DNA of 64,000 nucleotides from Galbula dea. Lineage: Eukaryota > Chordata > Aves > Piciformes > Galbulidae. Shown here one piece after another: positions 12,701 to 27,200 of this stretch. How positions within the stretch are numbered: position 1 is the stretch's first letter; every line of letters begins with the position of its first letter. The stretch spans positions 808,874 to 872,873 of the forward strand of contig VWZX01010418.1 in assembly GCA_013399015.1 (NCBI GenBank), written 5' to 3'. The position numbers and the translations under genes were made by a program. The notes below the pieces were generated by a model. The model was not told the DNA's origin. It did not search any database and was given only the letters and a program-made list of their open reading frames with translations.

Positions 12701-15700
12701 CTTTGCACATTCATTTTCCTGAATTTTCCCATGCCTTTTCCCATAACCAAGATTGCAATGCCATTTGGCTTCACACTGCAAGAAGTCTGCTAGAAATCTG
12801 AGGAAAAATATCCAAAAGTAAATCCATTACACTCAGTTGAACAGAATTTTACATTAAGGGGCTGGAGAGGTGCTTTAGACTCAAGGTGTACTCTTAGGAA
12901 AAAAAGAAAGCTCACATACATATTTAGCTTCTTATTTCTCCATATTGCACAACTTCTCTTTCTAGGAAAATATATTGAATTCTACTAGTGGGATACATGG
13001 AATTACATATATGGAAGATGATGATGTATACATTTGCAAAGCTAGCCTTCAGTTAGCCCTCTGTTAAGCATACTACCAAACAGAACTGAAATGTATTTGC
13101 CTGGATGCTACCTTGTCTTTAAAAACTGGTACAAAAAAAGATATGCCCCCATTATATATTAGCAGCCACATAATCTGGTTCTGAAATTCCCTAAATGAGG
13201 AAAAGATTTTGTTTTCTTTATGATAAGAATTCTGTTTACTTGTTTTTAAAAGCATAGTATTTTGCTTTGTTGTTATGCTTGTTAAATAAACAAATCAACA
13301 CCTAAGTTTAACACATTTGTTGCCTTGGGCAAGTCACCATTCCACTTCAACACCTCAGGAGTTTCCAAACAATCATGCTAAGTAGAGATGCTTGCTTCAT
13401 TTTCCATTGTCCTGCAGGCAGCCTTGACAGAAATTCATGCATCATATTGTAATGTAAGAATAGGTTTTGCTCAAAATGTTTTTAACTAGACACATTTCTT
13501 CAGATTAAATATATATTTTTATATAAAATCAGGATGATTTAAAATGAAATATGAAATGCTAACAATGTACTGCCAAACTTCTTAAATTCCATAACTTGAT
13601 TTGCATTTAATAACATGCAGTATTCAAGTATTAGATATCTCTTGGTAGAGATTTGCTGACCATCAAACCACTGAGCTGAGAGACTTTGAGTGACTGGTGA
13701 AAGTGGTCTTTGATGAAGTGTTCAGTCTAAGTTTGATAGCTGTAGATTCCTCTGCTAATGCACAGAAGGTATTTTCTTCATTTTATTCAGGTTATCTCTC
13801 TTCAATATCTAGTTCATCCAAAGCTCTCTCTTGAGAGCTGATAAAGGCAGAAAATCTTACTTTCTACTGCAGGTAAAAGTTCCATGGTAGAAACTGAAAT
13901 CTGTTAATTCTAAAATTTTGCAGGACACAGTAAACAGACAGAAACACAGAGTTCTGCTGACTCAATACAAAGAATGGTTAGACTAATAGGTCATCTTAAT
14001 ATAAGTTATAAACCAAACATGCAGTAAATGTGGAATGTCATTCATTGGTTTCTAAGAGAACAAAAATTAAAAATGATTAAATGTCATTAAATGTTTCAGA
14101 AGCTTTAATGTAATTTCCCAAATGCAACTTAATATAGCTCTACCTTTACAAACAGAAGTATCTGCTGTAAACTAACCAGCAGTCAAAATAATCTGGTGTA
14201 TGATATTCTCACAGCAATGGAACAGGACTGATTATAGTGATCAAGGAATTTTCTCTCTTCACCATTTTGAACACAGGAATTATGTTACCAGTCAACAATA
14301 CTATAAGCAAGGAGAACATGATCTAAAAGGAAATTATTGACTCTTATTTGGGTAATAACATACTTCCCAGTCTAGATTATTGAACAAGTGAAGACACCCA
14401 CTGTATTATTTACTGCTATGCCCTGACAGAAACCCAAAATACTTTAATGATACCAACTGAGAATAACCAGTTGTTTTCCAGGAGAATAATTAAGAAGGAA
14501 ATGCATTAAAAAACCACAGAGTGATGATTTCAATTACATTCCTTGTTTGCTTTTCCCCATGCTAAGGCTATCAAATTTACTTGTGGCTTCTTTTAAAAAA
14601 GCCAAAGCAGGCTGAGATCTTTGAATCTGTTGCAGATGTTTTCCTTAGTGTACTAATGATTTCTATGGCACTCTTCTGACCCTCTCTGTTTTTTTTCAAC
14701 ACCCTTTCTCAAAGTAGTGGCACCAAAATGCAGACTTCTATCATTCTCACTGAAGCCAGGCTCACAACCCATGTTCTGTGTAATCAATTTTCTCACTGGA
14801 GCTGCTTATCTGATGTGATTCCTGAAATACTTCCATCAAAGGTTAGAAGCCCTCTGAACACAAATCCTCTTTCTCTCAAGGAAGCTAATGTTTTTCAGCC
14901 TTAAAGTCAATATTTCACTTCATATAGGTGAACTGATGTTACCAAGCAACCCAGGTTGTATCCTACAGCAAGTGGCCTGGACCATTTGTATCACTTCCAG
15001 ATTTCATTGACAGTGATATTCTATCAGCTTCCAGGTGTCTGGAAAATGCTGAAAACATGTCTAATTGTGAACCTTGTTGAAACCTATTGCAAACAACTTC
15101 CTCAACTACAACTCCTCATGCCAAATATTTTCTGTGGATGTGATAGCTTGTGATGTGCTCTGTTGACACTGTGTAAGGTTAAGTTTTGATTAGGATGTTG
15201 AAGAGATTGAAGCAAACTCTAATAGTTTGTCTGGGAATAGCATAGGAACAAGTCACCTGAAAGATAACTTGCAGAGATGTGAGATTTGGGTTCCAACACT
15301 ACTCAGTAGAAGAGGGAATTGACCCTGTGATTATTGCAATTCTGTACTACAAAATAAAAAGAGAAGTGACCACCATTACTTCCACCTGTGCTGTGAACAG
15401 GCCTATTGGCTTTGCTTTTGTAATATCTCCCTCAAAATAAAATGTTAAGTACAATTTATTAATCTACCTAAACCCAAATGGACCCTCTTTCCCACACTTC
15501 AACCCCATCTCAAAATGAAACCTTCCCTCTTCTCCATTCAGATGGACTCACAATTCAATATTTATTTGCTGTTTTGTTGAAGTGTGAAATCAGGTTTATG
15601 CACAGTCCTGATGTGCTTAATGCCACAGAGATTGTGTAATTCAATTATTAGGCTTGAATTCATTGTGTCAAACAGCCTCAGCTTTCATATGGTCTGCTCT

Positions 15701-18700
15701 TCATGGTAAACAGGACAGAGCTTCAAAACTGCATCCTAGAGACAAATCCAAGAAGAATTGAAGCTTTTGGATTCATCTTGTCTTTCCTCTTAGTGAAGGC
15801 CAAATGAATGGTCAGTTAAATAGATATGGAAGCTCTTATTGTGCACATCTCTGATATTTTATGGTCCAGATAGTAAAGTGAACCACACAAAAGTACTTAT
15901 CTGTACTTAGCAGATCACTTGCAGAAGACAGATCATTTAATAACAAGTAGTGTATTCCATACATATGTTTTCTAGGGAGAGAGAAATCTAAGTCATGATC
16001 TGTGTTCTCTTCAGAGTCCAAATAAGACTCCAAAGTTTGGCTATGTTCTCACAGCCAAAATACCTGAAAAGCAACCAAGCAAGCAATAAGAAAGAAGGAG
16101 GCTGGTTTTGCATATGTAAAAACAATGGGACCAGAATATTCTTAAAATTTCATCTGCTTGTGTAGAATGTTACATTTCAGGTGGTCAGTCTATAGCTTCT
16201 AATAAAATTAAAGTAATATAAAAAATATAAACCCAAAGATTTTAATTCCTGTGCTTTTACTAATTTGTGTGAGCAGTTCTTAAATAGTGCATATTGTTTA
16301 TATCACTTTTTCTTCTTTTATATGAAATAGTAAATCAGAAGTCTTTTATTTTGGAGACTGTGGGTAGATAAACTTGCTTAATTATGATATAGAATATCAT
16401 GAAATATTAGATACTGTATGACTTAAATTCAATGTATTATCTTCATCTTTATCTCAGAAATATGCACTGGAAAAAAGTGATAAAGTCCTAAAATTTCATT
16501 ACCTATCATCCACAGGATATTCTAGTATGATTGCCAAAGCTGAGCCAACTTGTAACCAGGCACTGATTTTGACAAAATCCATTGGGTTTACTGAAGTGGA
16601 AAACATTCCAACAAAAAGCAAATACCATAATATTTACAGTAGCCATATGAAACTACAAGGAAAGATGAAGTGTGATAGTGAAATGAGAATCTTCATTGCT
16701 GTCTTGGTGGAGCAGTCTCTGGAAATATAAGATACCTCACTTAAGAAGCTAATGTGAATGGACTTTGTTGGTTAAAACCAATTTTGTGTTTTAAAATGTG
16801 GTTTCTTTTAAAGTTTGTTATGTATAACCAGGAAAAAAATTAAGTTCTGAAGTTCTCCTTCAACAACTCCTGAACAGAAAGGAGCTTTCTTTTCTATTTC
16901 TTTTAGTAAGGATCCTCCCCCTCCCTCTTCCAATGCAACTTGTTCTTTTACCTCTGCTATTCTTGGTCATATGAGTTCCTCTAACTGTAGGGACTATCCT
17001 CAGACACTATTATTTCCACCAGTTTCCAAATTCTTCCAGCTTCCTTTTCCTAAGTCCAAATTGTTAAATGGTTTTATTTTTCCCTTTCTATAAAATCTCT
17101 TCTGTTTTTGAGAGATACCATTGCTTGTCTCAGAATTTTCACCTTGAGTTTTTTCACCTTGAGTTTCCTTTAGATTGGGAGAAGTAACAACTTGTAGGTT
17201 ACTTTTAAAAACTTAAAAAAACCTTTAGAATTGAATCAGACAAGTTCTTCTTCCCATTTCCCAGTACAACCATGAACAGACTGGGAAATCTAACAATTAT
17301 GGAAGCCCAAAGAGCTTCTTCAAGGCTTGAGTTCCCTCATTTTACATTAGTTTACCTTTAGGGTAATATGTATCTAGCCTGAGAAGGTTAATATCTGAAT
17401 GTGGGGGAATGCAGCAGAATTTGAGAAAGACAATGCAGAATCAGTCAGATATTGCTGCCATATAGAAAATAAGCAGAGTTATGGAAGGAAGTTATATTGA
17501 AGGGCAATATGATCCTAATCTGGAGTACTAGGTGGACTGCACTGCTTAAGGTACTGATTTAGATGCAGTGTTAGCAAACTCCTGATGTAGTATAAGTCTG
17601 AGACTAAGTGGTTCAACCTTTCAAAGAGCAAGACAGGTGGAGGGGGCACAGAAGACCAAAGAGGCAAAGGAGGCCTACAAAGGCAATTTCTGTATCCATG
17701 TGAATCTTGGCACAAGTCAGGGTCCCATTGATTACAATGAGTTAGCTCTGGATGCTACTGAGAAAAAAAAAGACCCCAACTGCAAATTGGTAATAATTTC
17801 CTGACTCTGATGCCACACAACCCTAATGACAAAAAAGAGGCTTTAATCACTTAACTATTTACCAGGAAAAAGTCCTAAAACATCCAGAGATAAGACTACA
17901 TTCCCATTGGCATTACATCTTGGAGTAATCAGGTGAGCCAGTACTTCATCTTAATTATAGCTGTAATATTGATAGGTTTCATTCTAGCTGGGAAAGATTC
18001 AGATCACTTTCATACTTTTCAATTTGCATTCATATTCATTTGGCCCAGAAAATTAATATGGTAGTCCATGTAATAAATACAAGGATAAAATACAAGTCAG
18101 AGATATTGTGGAGAAAAGAAAACTGAGAATGAAGAACTTACTTGTCAGAAGACTAGTGATATTTAAAAAACTGCTGTTGTTGGTCAGGTTTTGCAGTCAC
18201 TCTGCAGTCTCAAGGATGATGTTTTAAAGGTGTTGGGTATGCTCTGAAAAGAAGAATAATAAAGGACTTAGTAATTACATCACCCATCATACACTAAAAC
18301 AAACCTTGTCCAAAATAATTTGCTTTCTCATTTCATTGGGTTATTAATTCATAAAATATTTTTTTTAATTTTGCCACTGAATCTGCAGAGAGTTTATGGG
18401 CTTCTACAGGTTGAACTGCTTGTATGTTGTATGTTGTATGAGATGGGGCTTCTTCCTAGACACAGGGGATCAGAACAACCATTTTGATTCTCTTGCATAC
18501 ATATTGTTCCAGTTATGAATACCTAAGCTGTTCCAGTTGTGAGAGAACAGTGAAAATGAAAGAGGTCCAGCTCCTTTCTGGCTTAATAAACTGATATGCT
18601 TATAAATGACTTTCCAAACCAGGCACATCAAATCATGTCCCTAAATGTCTTTCAAAAAATTGACTAGAGTTTGTTGGCTATCTCTTGGACTAGTCCATGT

Positions 18701-18870
18701 ATTTGGCCTCCTTATTTGTGCTTTAATAGGTGAGGATGTCCCTCTCTACTCAAAATGTTCATCTGCATTTCAAGTCTAGCTTTATAATTTCCACTTATCC
18801 TAATGGACAGGACAGCTAACTGAGTCAAGAAGCAGTCTCAGCTCTCTACATTGAAATGAAACTGAAAGAC
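12701..18870. other. Gene-free AT-rich sequence
   Basis: No gene or transposon is recognised. An AT-dense stretch lies at about 13480-13560. A pyrimidine-rich stretch lies at about 16880-17110 and contains the short tandem duplication listed separately. Open frames here are all below 70 codons and carry no family signature. Confidence 0.55.
17136..17165. repeat. Two tandem copies of a 15-bp unit
   Basis: TTTTCACCTTGAGTT occurs twice, back to back and without mismatch. It lies within a pyrimidine-rich stretch and is probably a replication-slippage duplication. Confidence 0.85.
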
Positions 18871-19219
18871 TGGGAGATGACCAGCTTCTGTATATACAGG
18901 CTATGGGAGGAGGAAGAGGTGGAAGAGTTGGGAATGAAGGAGTGAAGTTAAGCCTGGGAAAAAGAAGGTGTAGAGCAAAGGTATTTTTGATGTTTTCTTT
19001 GTTTCTTGCTATCCTACTCTATTTTTAATTGGCAATAAATAAAATTAGTTTTCCCCAAGTTGAGTCTGTTTTGTTGCCCATTGTGGTAACTGGTGAGTTA
19101 TCTCCTTGTCTTTTTCTCAACCCATATGATTTTTAAATGAGATTTTCTCCCCTTGTTCTGCAGAGAAGGGGAAGTCAAACAGCAGGTGTGTGGTTGCTTA
19201 CCAAGGTCAACCCACCACA
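18871..19219 (+). mobile_element. ERVL-type solo LTR
   Basis: The 3' half reads like the common avian ERVL-class LTR. There is a purine-rich GGAG/GAAG stretch, then a polyadenylation signal (AATAAATAAAATT, about 19034), and the words CCCCAAGTTGAGTCTGTTTT and GGTAACTGGTGAGTTATCTC. It ends in GGTCAACCCACCACA at 19219, which matches the TG...CA rule for LTR ends. The 5' boundary is set at a TG at 18871 and is uncertain. No gag, pol or env similarity is adjacent and no second matching LTR lies nearby, so this is a solo LTR left by recombination. It is 349 bp, the same length as the related copy near 29.1 kb. Confidence 0.72.
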
Positions 19220-20519
19220 ACTATTAAATAATGCTTCCACCACTGATCCCTCCAAGACCAGCAAGACTGAGACTGGAATGGGGAAAAAAAACCCCAACCC
19301 TAAAAAAAAGGCCATAACAAAGGAAACTCTGCCTATAATACATAGGAATAGACAGAATTAGTAAGGAATAGAACTCTTTCTCAGAGAAAACTGCATTAAC
19401 AGGAAATCTTCTGGCTTCTGACCTGTAGTGCAGCCACAATTGAAAACAAGAGCTTATGTTAATAAGCAAAAAGTCTAATGACTCATATTCCATGAAAGGA
19501 GAGTGCTGAAATCCTCATTTAAAAAGATCTCTGCTTATGATATGATAGTGAGGTCTTTTTGACCTGTTAAGGAATTTTTGACTGTGATCATTGAAATAGA
19601 ACACAGCAAGTGTTTTAAAGTCAGAGATGAGCCTCACTGACTTGCAGTAACATTTTTATTCTGTCAGCACTTCTTTTAGAAACAACTATTTAAAATCTTC
19701 TTGCAGCTAGGTTTTAACAATCCTGAGGTGATTTGTTTAATTCCAGATTTCATTAAGCTCCAGAACTCCATCTTGGTAACTGTTATAATAGTAATAGCAC
19801 ATTTCAGCTACAAAAAAAATTTGAAAGAGTGTGCATCTCTATCTGATATTGAAGACTATGGGATGAAATCTCCATCAAATTAGCACAGCAAAGGATTGTG
19901 CATTTGTTTGGATTCCCTTGCTTTTAGTCAAGATATGCCTTACAGTGGCAAAATTAGCTAAATCCTCTCAGACAAAACTCATTGAACAAACTCTTTCCTG
20001 AGTGAGCTTCTTACAGAATTGATGTTCTGTTAAAATAATCAACAACAAACTAAAAAGGTGGGGTCCATGGTAGACATTCATACTGTCTCATGTATTTGTC
20101 ATGAGAAATCTCTGGTAAAACAAAAGCTACAACAATAAAATTGCCAATAGAACTGAGTGAATATTAAATTCTACAAAACCCCTCCTATTTGCAACCTAAA
20201 ATACTCTTGTAATTTAGCTGTGTGTTCATGGCTAAAGAACTAAGTTTTCAAGTCTGTACCCTGGGAAATCTATAAACACACAGTGAAATTAACTGTTAGT
20301 GGGGGAAAAAGAGCTTGGGAACAGCCTTATGAAAATGTCACATAAATCTTTATCAACTGTCAAAATAAGAAAATGGTATATTAGGAAATATTAGGAAAAG
20401 AAGAGGAAACAGCAGAAGAAAACACAATAATGCTGCCATAAAAATCTATTGCCCATCTAACACTTTGAATACCATTCCAGTCATCTCATCTCAAAAATAA
20501 CAGGATAGATGTGGAAGGA
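19220..20519. other. Gene-free AT-rich sequence
   Basis: Nothing recognisable: no open frame above 90 codons, no LTR or CR1 similarity, and only short A runs (for example at 19282-19310). Confidence 0.55.
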
Positions 20520-20890
20520 TAAAGAAAGGTGTGACAGGAGGATCAGAGGTATGTAATGCCTTCTGTACTAAGACAGAAAAAATTTGTCTTTAGGATTTTC
20601 ATATTGGAAAAGGGACAATCTATGGAAAGGACTGTGACAGAGCCTCAAAAAACTGAACTGATAGAAGTGAAGGAAGAATCCTTTATCACTATAGGTCATA
20701 GCACAGGAAGCAGTCCCAATAAAATGAGCAGTTAACAACTTTAAAACATGAAAGCCAAGAAAGGATACTTTCCACAAAGATCATAATTAAAGAGTGGAAC
20801 TTATTGCCACAGGATGTGGTGGATGCCACATACCTGTGTGGGCAATTCACTGCAGTGGTAAAAAAAACATTGACCAGTCTGTAGTTTAGG
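20520..20890 (+). mobile_element. Ancient CR1 LINE fragment, ORF2 C-terminus
   Basis: The clearest part is 20700-20830. Its order of words follows the end of old amniote-wide CR1 copies: a TTAACAACTTTAAAAC-like segment, then GAAAGGATACTTTCCACAAA, then CATAATTAAAGAGTGGAACT and TATTGCCACAGGATGTGGTG. The last encodes the W-N-x-L-P core near the ORF2 C-terminus in degraded form. No open frame survives and the 5' limit is vague. This is much older than the CR1 copy that abuts it on the other strand. Confidence 0.68.
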
Positions 20891-20956
20891 TAAAGATGCA
20901 CAATATAGGCCTTCAACTTAAGAAGCACCATGGAGTGCTGTGGGAAGATACTGAAG

Positions 20957-21262
20957 GAATCATAGAATTATTAGGATTGGAAGGGACCTTAGAGGTCATC
21001 TAGTCCAACCCCCTACAGTGAGTAGGCAATCTCCAACTAAACCAGGTTGCCAAGCACCCTGTCCAGCCTTGCCTTGAACACCTCCAGGGACGGGGACTCA
21101 ACCACCTCCCTGGGCAACCTGTTCCAAAGTTCCACCACCCTCATGGGAAGGAACTTTTTCCTAACATCCAATCTAAACCTGCTCTTCCCCAATTTAAACC
21201 CATTACCCCTTGTCCTATCACTACAGGCCTTTGTAAACAGGCCCTCCCCAGCCTTTCTATAT
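20957..21262 (-). mobile_element. CR1 LINE 3' end with intact ORF2 C-terminus
   Basis: The element's 3' end is at the left, with the canonical octamer (ATTCTATG, seen as CATAGAAT on the plus strand at about 20961) and a 3' UTR of about 80 bp. On the minus strand, from about 21261 to the stop at 21039-21037, the CR1 ORF2 C-terminus is open without stop or frameshift for about 74 codons. It includes KAGEGLFTKACSDRTRGNGF, then RFRLDVRKKF, VVELWNRLPREVV and a final LGNLV. CR1 ORF2 encodes an endonuclease and reverse transcriptase; only the extreme C-terminal domain is left, so the copy cannot move. The open frame and sharp tail mark it as relatively young. Confidence 0.95.
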
Positions 21263-24200
21263 GAAGGAAGTTAACCTTTGGTTTGATTTAAATACAGCTG
21301 CCACAATGCCCTCATTCATTTTGCTCTTTTATTGCAGTCTTGGTGATCTCTTGTAACATGCAGATGTTAGAAAGTGTACTGTGCCCCCAGGTAGTATGCA
21401 TGGACATTTTTGAGGGCAGAAAATTCCTAGTTTTCCTGCTTTTGTAAATCAAAAAATAATATAATGATAATTATACTAACTCTCCATACAGACCTGTGAC
21501 AATCTTTTACTGGTTTTGGTACCTTACCTCCATCATGAGTTAGATTAAACAGTTAAGATGAAGATCACCAACTACACAAGGAAGTCCCAAAAGATTTTTA
21601 TTTATTTATTTTTTTTAGGGAAGGAAGGGCAGTATCACTACTTATTTCCATAAAATGAGAGTTTTGTTTATCAATCCCTTTAATCTCCAGTAGCAGTTGG
21701 ACACCTAACCTCAGGCTCCTTAGAAAACTCTATCCTAATTCCTGCCTTCCTGAGTAGGCTGAAATTTTTGAAGTTAAAATTGTCTGTAAGCCCCTCTGCA
21801 GATATGTTTGTATCAATCTGAAATCACATATTTGGACTAAATTTAAGCCAGTTCATATAAGCCTTGGCCAAAAAAAGGGGAAACTAGGCCAAAGATATTG
21901 TAGAAAAAGCTGCTTCTAAATATCCACATTGGAACAGTGACTACTCTTGAAATTCATCCTCTGTATAGAGAAATGACAGCTATTCAAAACTGATGGAAAA
22001 AAAATAAGGTTTACATCAGTTTATCTGCATAACTTTCTTCATTAGTTTACCTGAATTAATATGAAAACATTATTTTGGTCAAACCAAAGACTTTCTTATG
22101 CAGACATGTACTTATCTTGGTGCTAGTCCACTCACTAAGTGTTACTGTTTAGGGTAACTGCACAAGCCATAAGAACTGTCCTGCACCAGGGTGTTACTGC
22201 ATTTATGCTGGTGTTTCAGCCAGCAGAATTGTGTTGGTCTAGGACAAGGTATTGAAGTCCCTGACTGGCTGACAAATTTCTCAGTAAAAATCTGTGGGTT
22301 TTTTTTTTTTTTTCCTAGGTAGCAAAAACCTTTCCAGGGTGATTTTACTACTGTGGCATTAGTTGGGATTGCTAGTGAGTCTGAAGCCCAGCCTGAGGAA
22401 TGCTTTGCTTGTGGAGCACAGCATACCCATATTTTTGAGTTGATTAGGAAATGTCTCCTGCTCTGGGTGTGACCACAGTAGACCATGCTGGCTCAATTGT
22501 TTTTATAACAGTTCACTGCTTTGTCTCCCAGTGCACATCTGAAGAATTAAACTCAGCAGTGTAGAAGAGATTCCAAGACAAATGGAACTCCTATAGAGAC
22601 AATGAAGCAACTCAAACTATGGCTTAGTCTATGGGACATGTTATTTCATCTCCCCCTCATATTAATCTTACTGACCCACCTTCACAACCTTGGCAAAAAA
22701 AATAGCTTTATCTTGTAGTTTATACCACAGCTACAAATGATATGAACTACAGTATGCCTGCAGGATTTCTCCTGCTGGTGTGAGAACTGACATCTACTAA
22801 ACCTTCTACTAAGCCAGTAACATTGCAATAAACATTCCTGAGAAGGGAGATAGAAAGAGCAACTGGATGGGTGCCTAGCCACTGGGCAAGATCAACCCAC
22901 CATATCCTTGGAGCAGGCAATATGTTTATGCTACTCTGCTTTCAGTAAATTGTCCTTGCTGGGTTTGTTGCACTTCAATTACATACATGAGTCCCATACT
23001 TTCAGTTAACTTAACCTGAACTGCTCTGAGCAATGCTTATATAGATAAGGAATGATTCTGTTCTCAGGGAACATGAGGATGCAACCCTGCTTTCCTACTA
23101 TATCCATTGTGGCTGGTTTGTAAATGCCTTATCCAACCTTATTTCCTACTTGCAAATTCCTAATGAGCAGATTTCTGGAAATGCATTTGTTAATTATGCA
23201 CTGAGTTATTTGGACAAAGCATTTTTAGTGTATGAGTTGTTTGTCAGCTGTTTGTTATTGGCTATGCAATGTTAATAATTGTTTTGACTTCTGCCTTATG
23301 TGCCTTATGGTGTGGGAAGAATGATAGTGTTTAAAAATGGCCATCTCCCAGTAACCATAATGTTTCTACTTATTGAACAGATGGAAACAACTTCCCCAAA
23401 AGACACAAGTGAGCAAGGAATGACTGAATCACAAACAGCAAATAGTTACCATGTTAGTTTGTACCTGGATATTGTTGTTTGTGGGCAAGTACAAAATATT
23501 CAGCAAAGCAAAGCTTTTCCACACACATATAAGTAAATCTTTCTCAGTTCTTCATGCAAGGAACTGAAATGTTGTAAAACCCAATAGTTGTTTGGATCTA
23601 ACATGTTTTTGTAAAATGTTATAGCAGTAGTGAATCAGTTTAATCTGTAAGAAAACAAGTTTGCAGTTACCAACATGTAATCTGTAATGCAAAGGTTGCC
23701 ATATTACTGAAGGAGTTTTGAGTGAAAGAGCTATGGAGGTAGCTAATTAGAATTATTATATTCATTGTAGGTTTGGACAATCACCTGGCATGTTTTCATT
23801 TACTTTAAGCTTGGTCAACAGCAGTGCATTCTTTTGTCTGATTTTCTGTCAAAGCTCTGTGCCTTTTGAAAAGATAACATCTGGTAGGGTTGATGCTTTT
23901 ACTTTGCCCTTCCAATACCACACACCCCATTTTTTAAGTCCCAAAGGCCTCTGACATTGCATTAGGATAGATCAGCCACCTCTAATATGCTGAGAAGGAG
24001 TCCTCAAGAGAGGGGAAGCAGACAATCTGCCCTGAGGCTTCCATATTATTACTTCATTTAGAGAGACAGGCAATACCACAGTATCTATGATGAGAGGAAA
24101 AGTCTTCAAGTCTCCCCAGATGTCTCCTCCTTAATTTGATACTGTTTCTTCAGTTGGCCCCAACCAGCCATAAGACAATGAGGTTTTTCATGGCTGTAGT

Positions 24201-27200
24201 GTTACAGAAACCTCATGCCTGCTTGTGATAATGTTGTTGCTCTACTTTGAGGAATTCTCCAAAATCTGTAAGTGCATGAGTAATCACAGGCAGCAGAAAA
24301 TGTGCTACCTCATTCAGGAGCAATCTGGTATTTTATTGGAGATTATGCTGGTGTGTCAGGAAGCAAGATCCATGCTAAAACATTACTAATTGCCTTAGCT
24401 TAGTTTCATAAGGGCATATGCCACACAAAGATATATGTGAAGAACATCACACAGTTCAGTAGGCATGTCTTTGGGGAGGATGGATAAAAAGAGTGTGGTA
24501 GTCAGCATAGTATCCTTGTTTGACAAGCTTGGACTGACAGCTAGGGAAAACCACTGATAACAAAGAAGTGTTGTTTCACTGACACATTCTGTAGGAGATA
24601 ACCTTTGTACAGTAGACACTGATCACTAATGGTTAAGAACAGGGAATCTCTGAGAGAATGTGTGTAGTTAATATTCCATCTCAATTAAGAAAATGTTTAT
24701 TGTGCTAAATTGCTCAGTAGAAATATTAAGCACTTCCAATGTTATCATTCTCTTCTGCAGTAGGTATCAAAATCCTTTTCTAGCTGAGAAGCAGTATTAT
24801 GCAGGCTGTACAAAGAAGCTGAGCCACCTGCCTCAGGCCTTGCAATCAAAGTGGTAGAACTAGAAATAAAATTCATGTCAGCTATCTTAGTTGATATGCA
24901 AGTTCCATCACAGCAAATAGACTTACACAGATGACACATCTTTAACAAGTAAGGGCAGAGAAATGACATAACTTTCCCCATGTCATGTGCCTGGTGCTTA
25001 CTTAACCTTCATGGAATTGCACTACCTGGTAAACTGCTGTAACTCTGGAATTAGCTAAGGCTAATTAAATTGTGATGCTGTCAGAAGACTACTGAGAAGA
25101 GATTCTCACAACAAATGGCTGAAAGTTATTGCTTTACATCACAAAAATAACACCCATTAAAGTACCACTCTCTACAAAAAAGAAACCAAACAATCATTAT
25201 ACAAACACAGCAATTTGCAGAGAGAATTAACTGTACAGGAAATATGAGTACACTAGGAAGAAAAATGGTTAACACAGTTCAGGACTAGAATGAATGGACT
25301 CATACTGTATGAAAAGAATCTGTGAGCCCAGGCCCATTTCACTGACATATGAAATCAATGGCCTTACAGCAGAAAAGAATCTCATTCAGGGACATCCTTG
25401 AAACCATTCACATGATTAAGACAAACAAGATTTCACTTAACATGGTCAGCTGACATCCCTGATGCATATCACACATTACCAGTTACACTGTTATCATTGT
25501 TCAATGCTGCAATACTTAAAATTCAAGCATCAGTATTGATCTCTGGCTACATTAGGTACTTCAAGTTAAACAGTGTGAAAAAACCTCCACCTTTTCAGCC
25601 ATGGTTTTAGTTAAATCACTCACTACAAGCATAATTCTTATTCAACTTCCTCATTCCACATATGAGAATGATTGACAGTAATTTACTTCATTCAAACAGT
25701 GATCTCCCATAGTATTCCAACAAGATATAAATGGAAGCAAATAATTTTGATCAATCTACAGCTTACACACACAATAAATAGCATATTGCAATCAGTAAGC
25801 AAATCTGCAAGGGTACAGTTTATAGCAGCAGGTCATTTGCTTGTACTGTAATTTAGATTTTAGTTTTCTCACATCTGCTTAGCAATTTTACCTGTTATGT
25901 TGCCTAGAGCACTGTAGTGTATCCTATTGTGGGCAATTCAGCCATGCAGAAGCACAGTGATGTTTCCACAATTTAACTTGCATGTAGAAGTACACCTTAC
26001 CATTCCCTATGCCAAATGAAAAGCCACAGTTGCTTCCACCATTTACAGGTTATGACTTTCTCCTACAATGATCAGTGTGTCCTGTTTGATCAATAAATGT
26101 GACCTCCCATGGAATATGTGATGCAGAATGCCAATTGGTTTGTGAGTCCCTGACTATGAGCCTAAACTACTCTTTTCCCACCTGTATTCCACCTTTCAAC
26201 AGTGAAGCTGTTATTTGTTGTTAGTGTGCAAAAATGGGATTCCTCTTAGAAATTATGCTTCTCTCTCCTTCCATGGCTGTCTCTGTCCTCTCTAAAGAGA
26301 AAACAGAAAGAAAGAAAAAAATGACCAAAAAATGGCTGTAACAGAAGGAAAGAAAGTCAGAGACAACAAACTGTGGAGTTAGTGCTGGCCAGCTCCTGCC
26401 CTCCAGCTCCAAGGTAGGTTTGTCTATAAGATGAGGAACCATAGTCTATTCCACTAGCCAAATCACTACCAAAACTACTGAATAGTTGTGGGAACTGAAA
26501 AATTGCATATTGGAAAGGGCTCAGCTGATGACTTCAAGCCCAGGCACTCCTGGGAAAATCTGCAAGGCAAGCAGGGGTACAACAGAGTTGAGAATGTCTA
26601 AAGATTGAGAAAGTCTTTGGGGCTGAGCTGAAGGGTTTTTGGTTGAAAAAGGCAATTGGTGGGTCAGGGGTTGAAGGACTAATGGCATAAGGCACAAGAG
26701 CCAGGAAACACCATGCAGTGGTGCAGCATAAAGCCACTGGCACTTGCTGCTTCTGTCCTTCAGGAGAACTGTGTGAGACTCTGACACAACATGTGATGAT
26801 GTAGGCAGAAGGTTAAGACCACAGATCAAATATTTCTTGGTCCCCTTAGCTGTGCAGTTTGCATAAGCCGAAGTTAGTAGGACCTTGCTTATGTCTAGCA
26901 GGCACAGTAATATTTAATTGCTCTTTGTTCTCCTTTTCAAGGAGGGACAATGAGGCCTAAGGGAAATCTGACCCTCTCTGCACTAATCTGGCACCATTAA
27001 AACTAACATTGTTGTACTTACAGCTGCAGTACCATTACCATGTTTGGACTGACATGATTTTTTTTGCATGATTACCCATTACAGTAAAAATGGAAACTCT
27101 TCAGAAACATAAAAGTTCTTTGGATCACTACAGTATTTAAAATGAAAAGAGAAGTCACTATAAATATTGAAGTGTCCTAAATAAAGGTTAATTAAGAGCT

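Noticed and set aside
24740..25020. Possible ancient MIR-like SINE
   Set aside because: A few words (TGCCTCAGGCCTTGCAATCA, GTGGTAGAACTAGAAAT) recall SINE tails, but no A/B boxes or ordered similarity could be followed.
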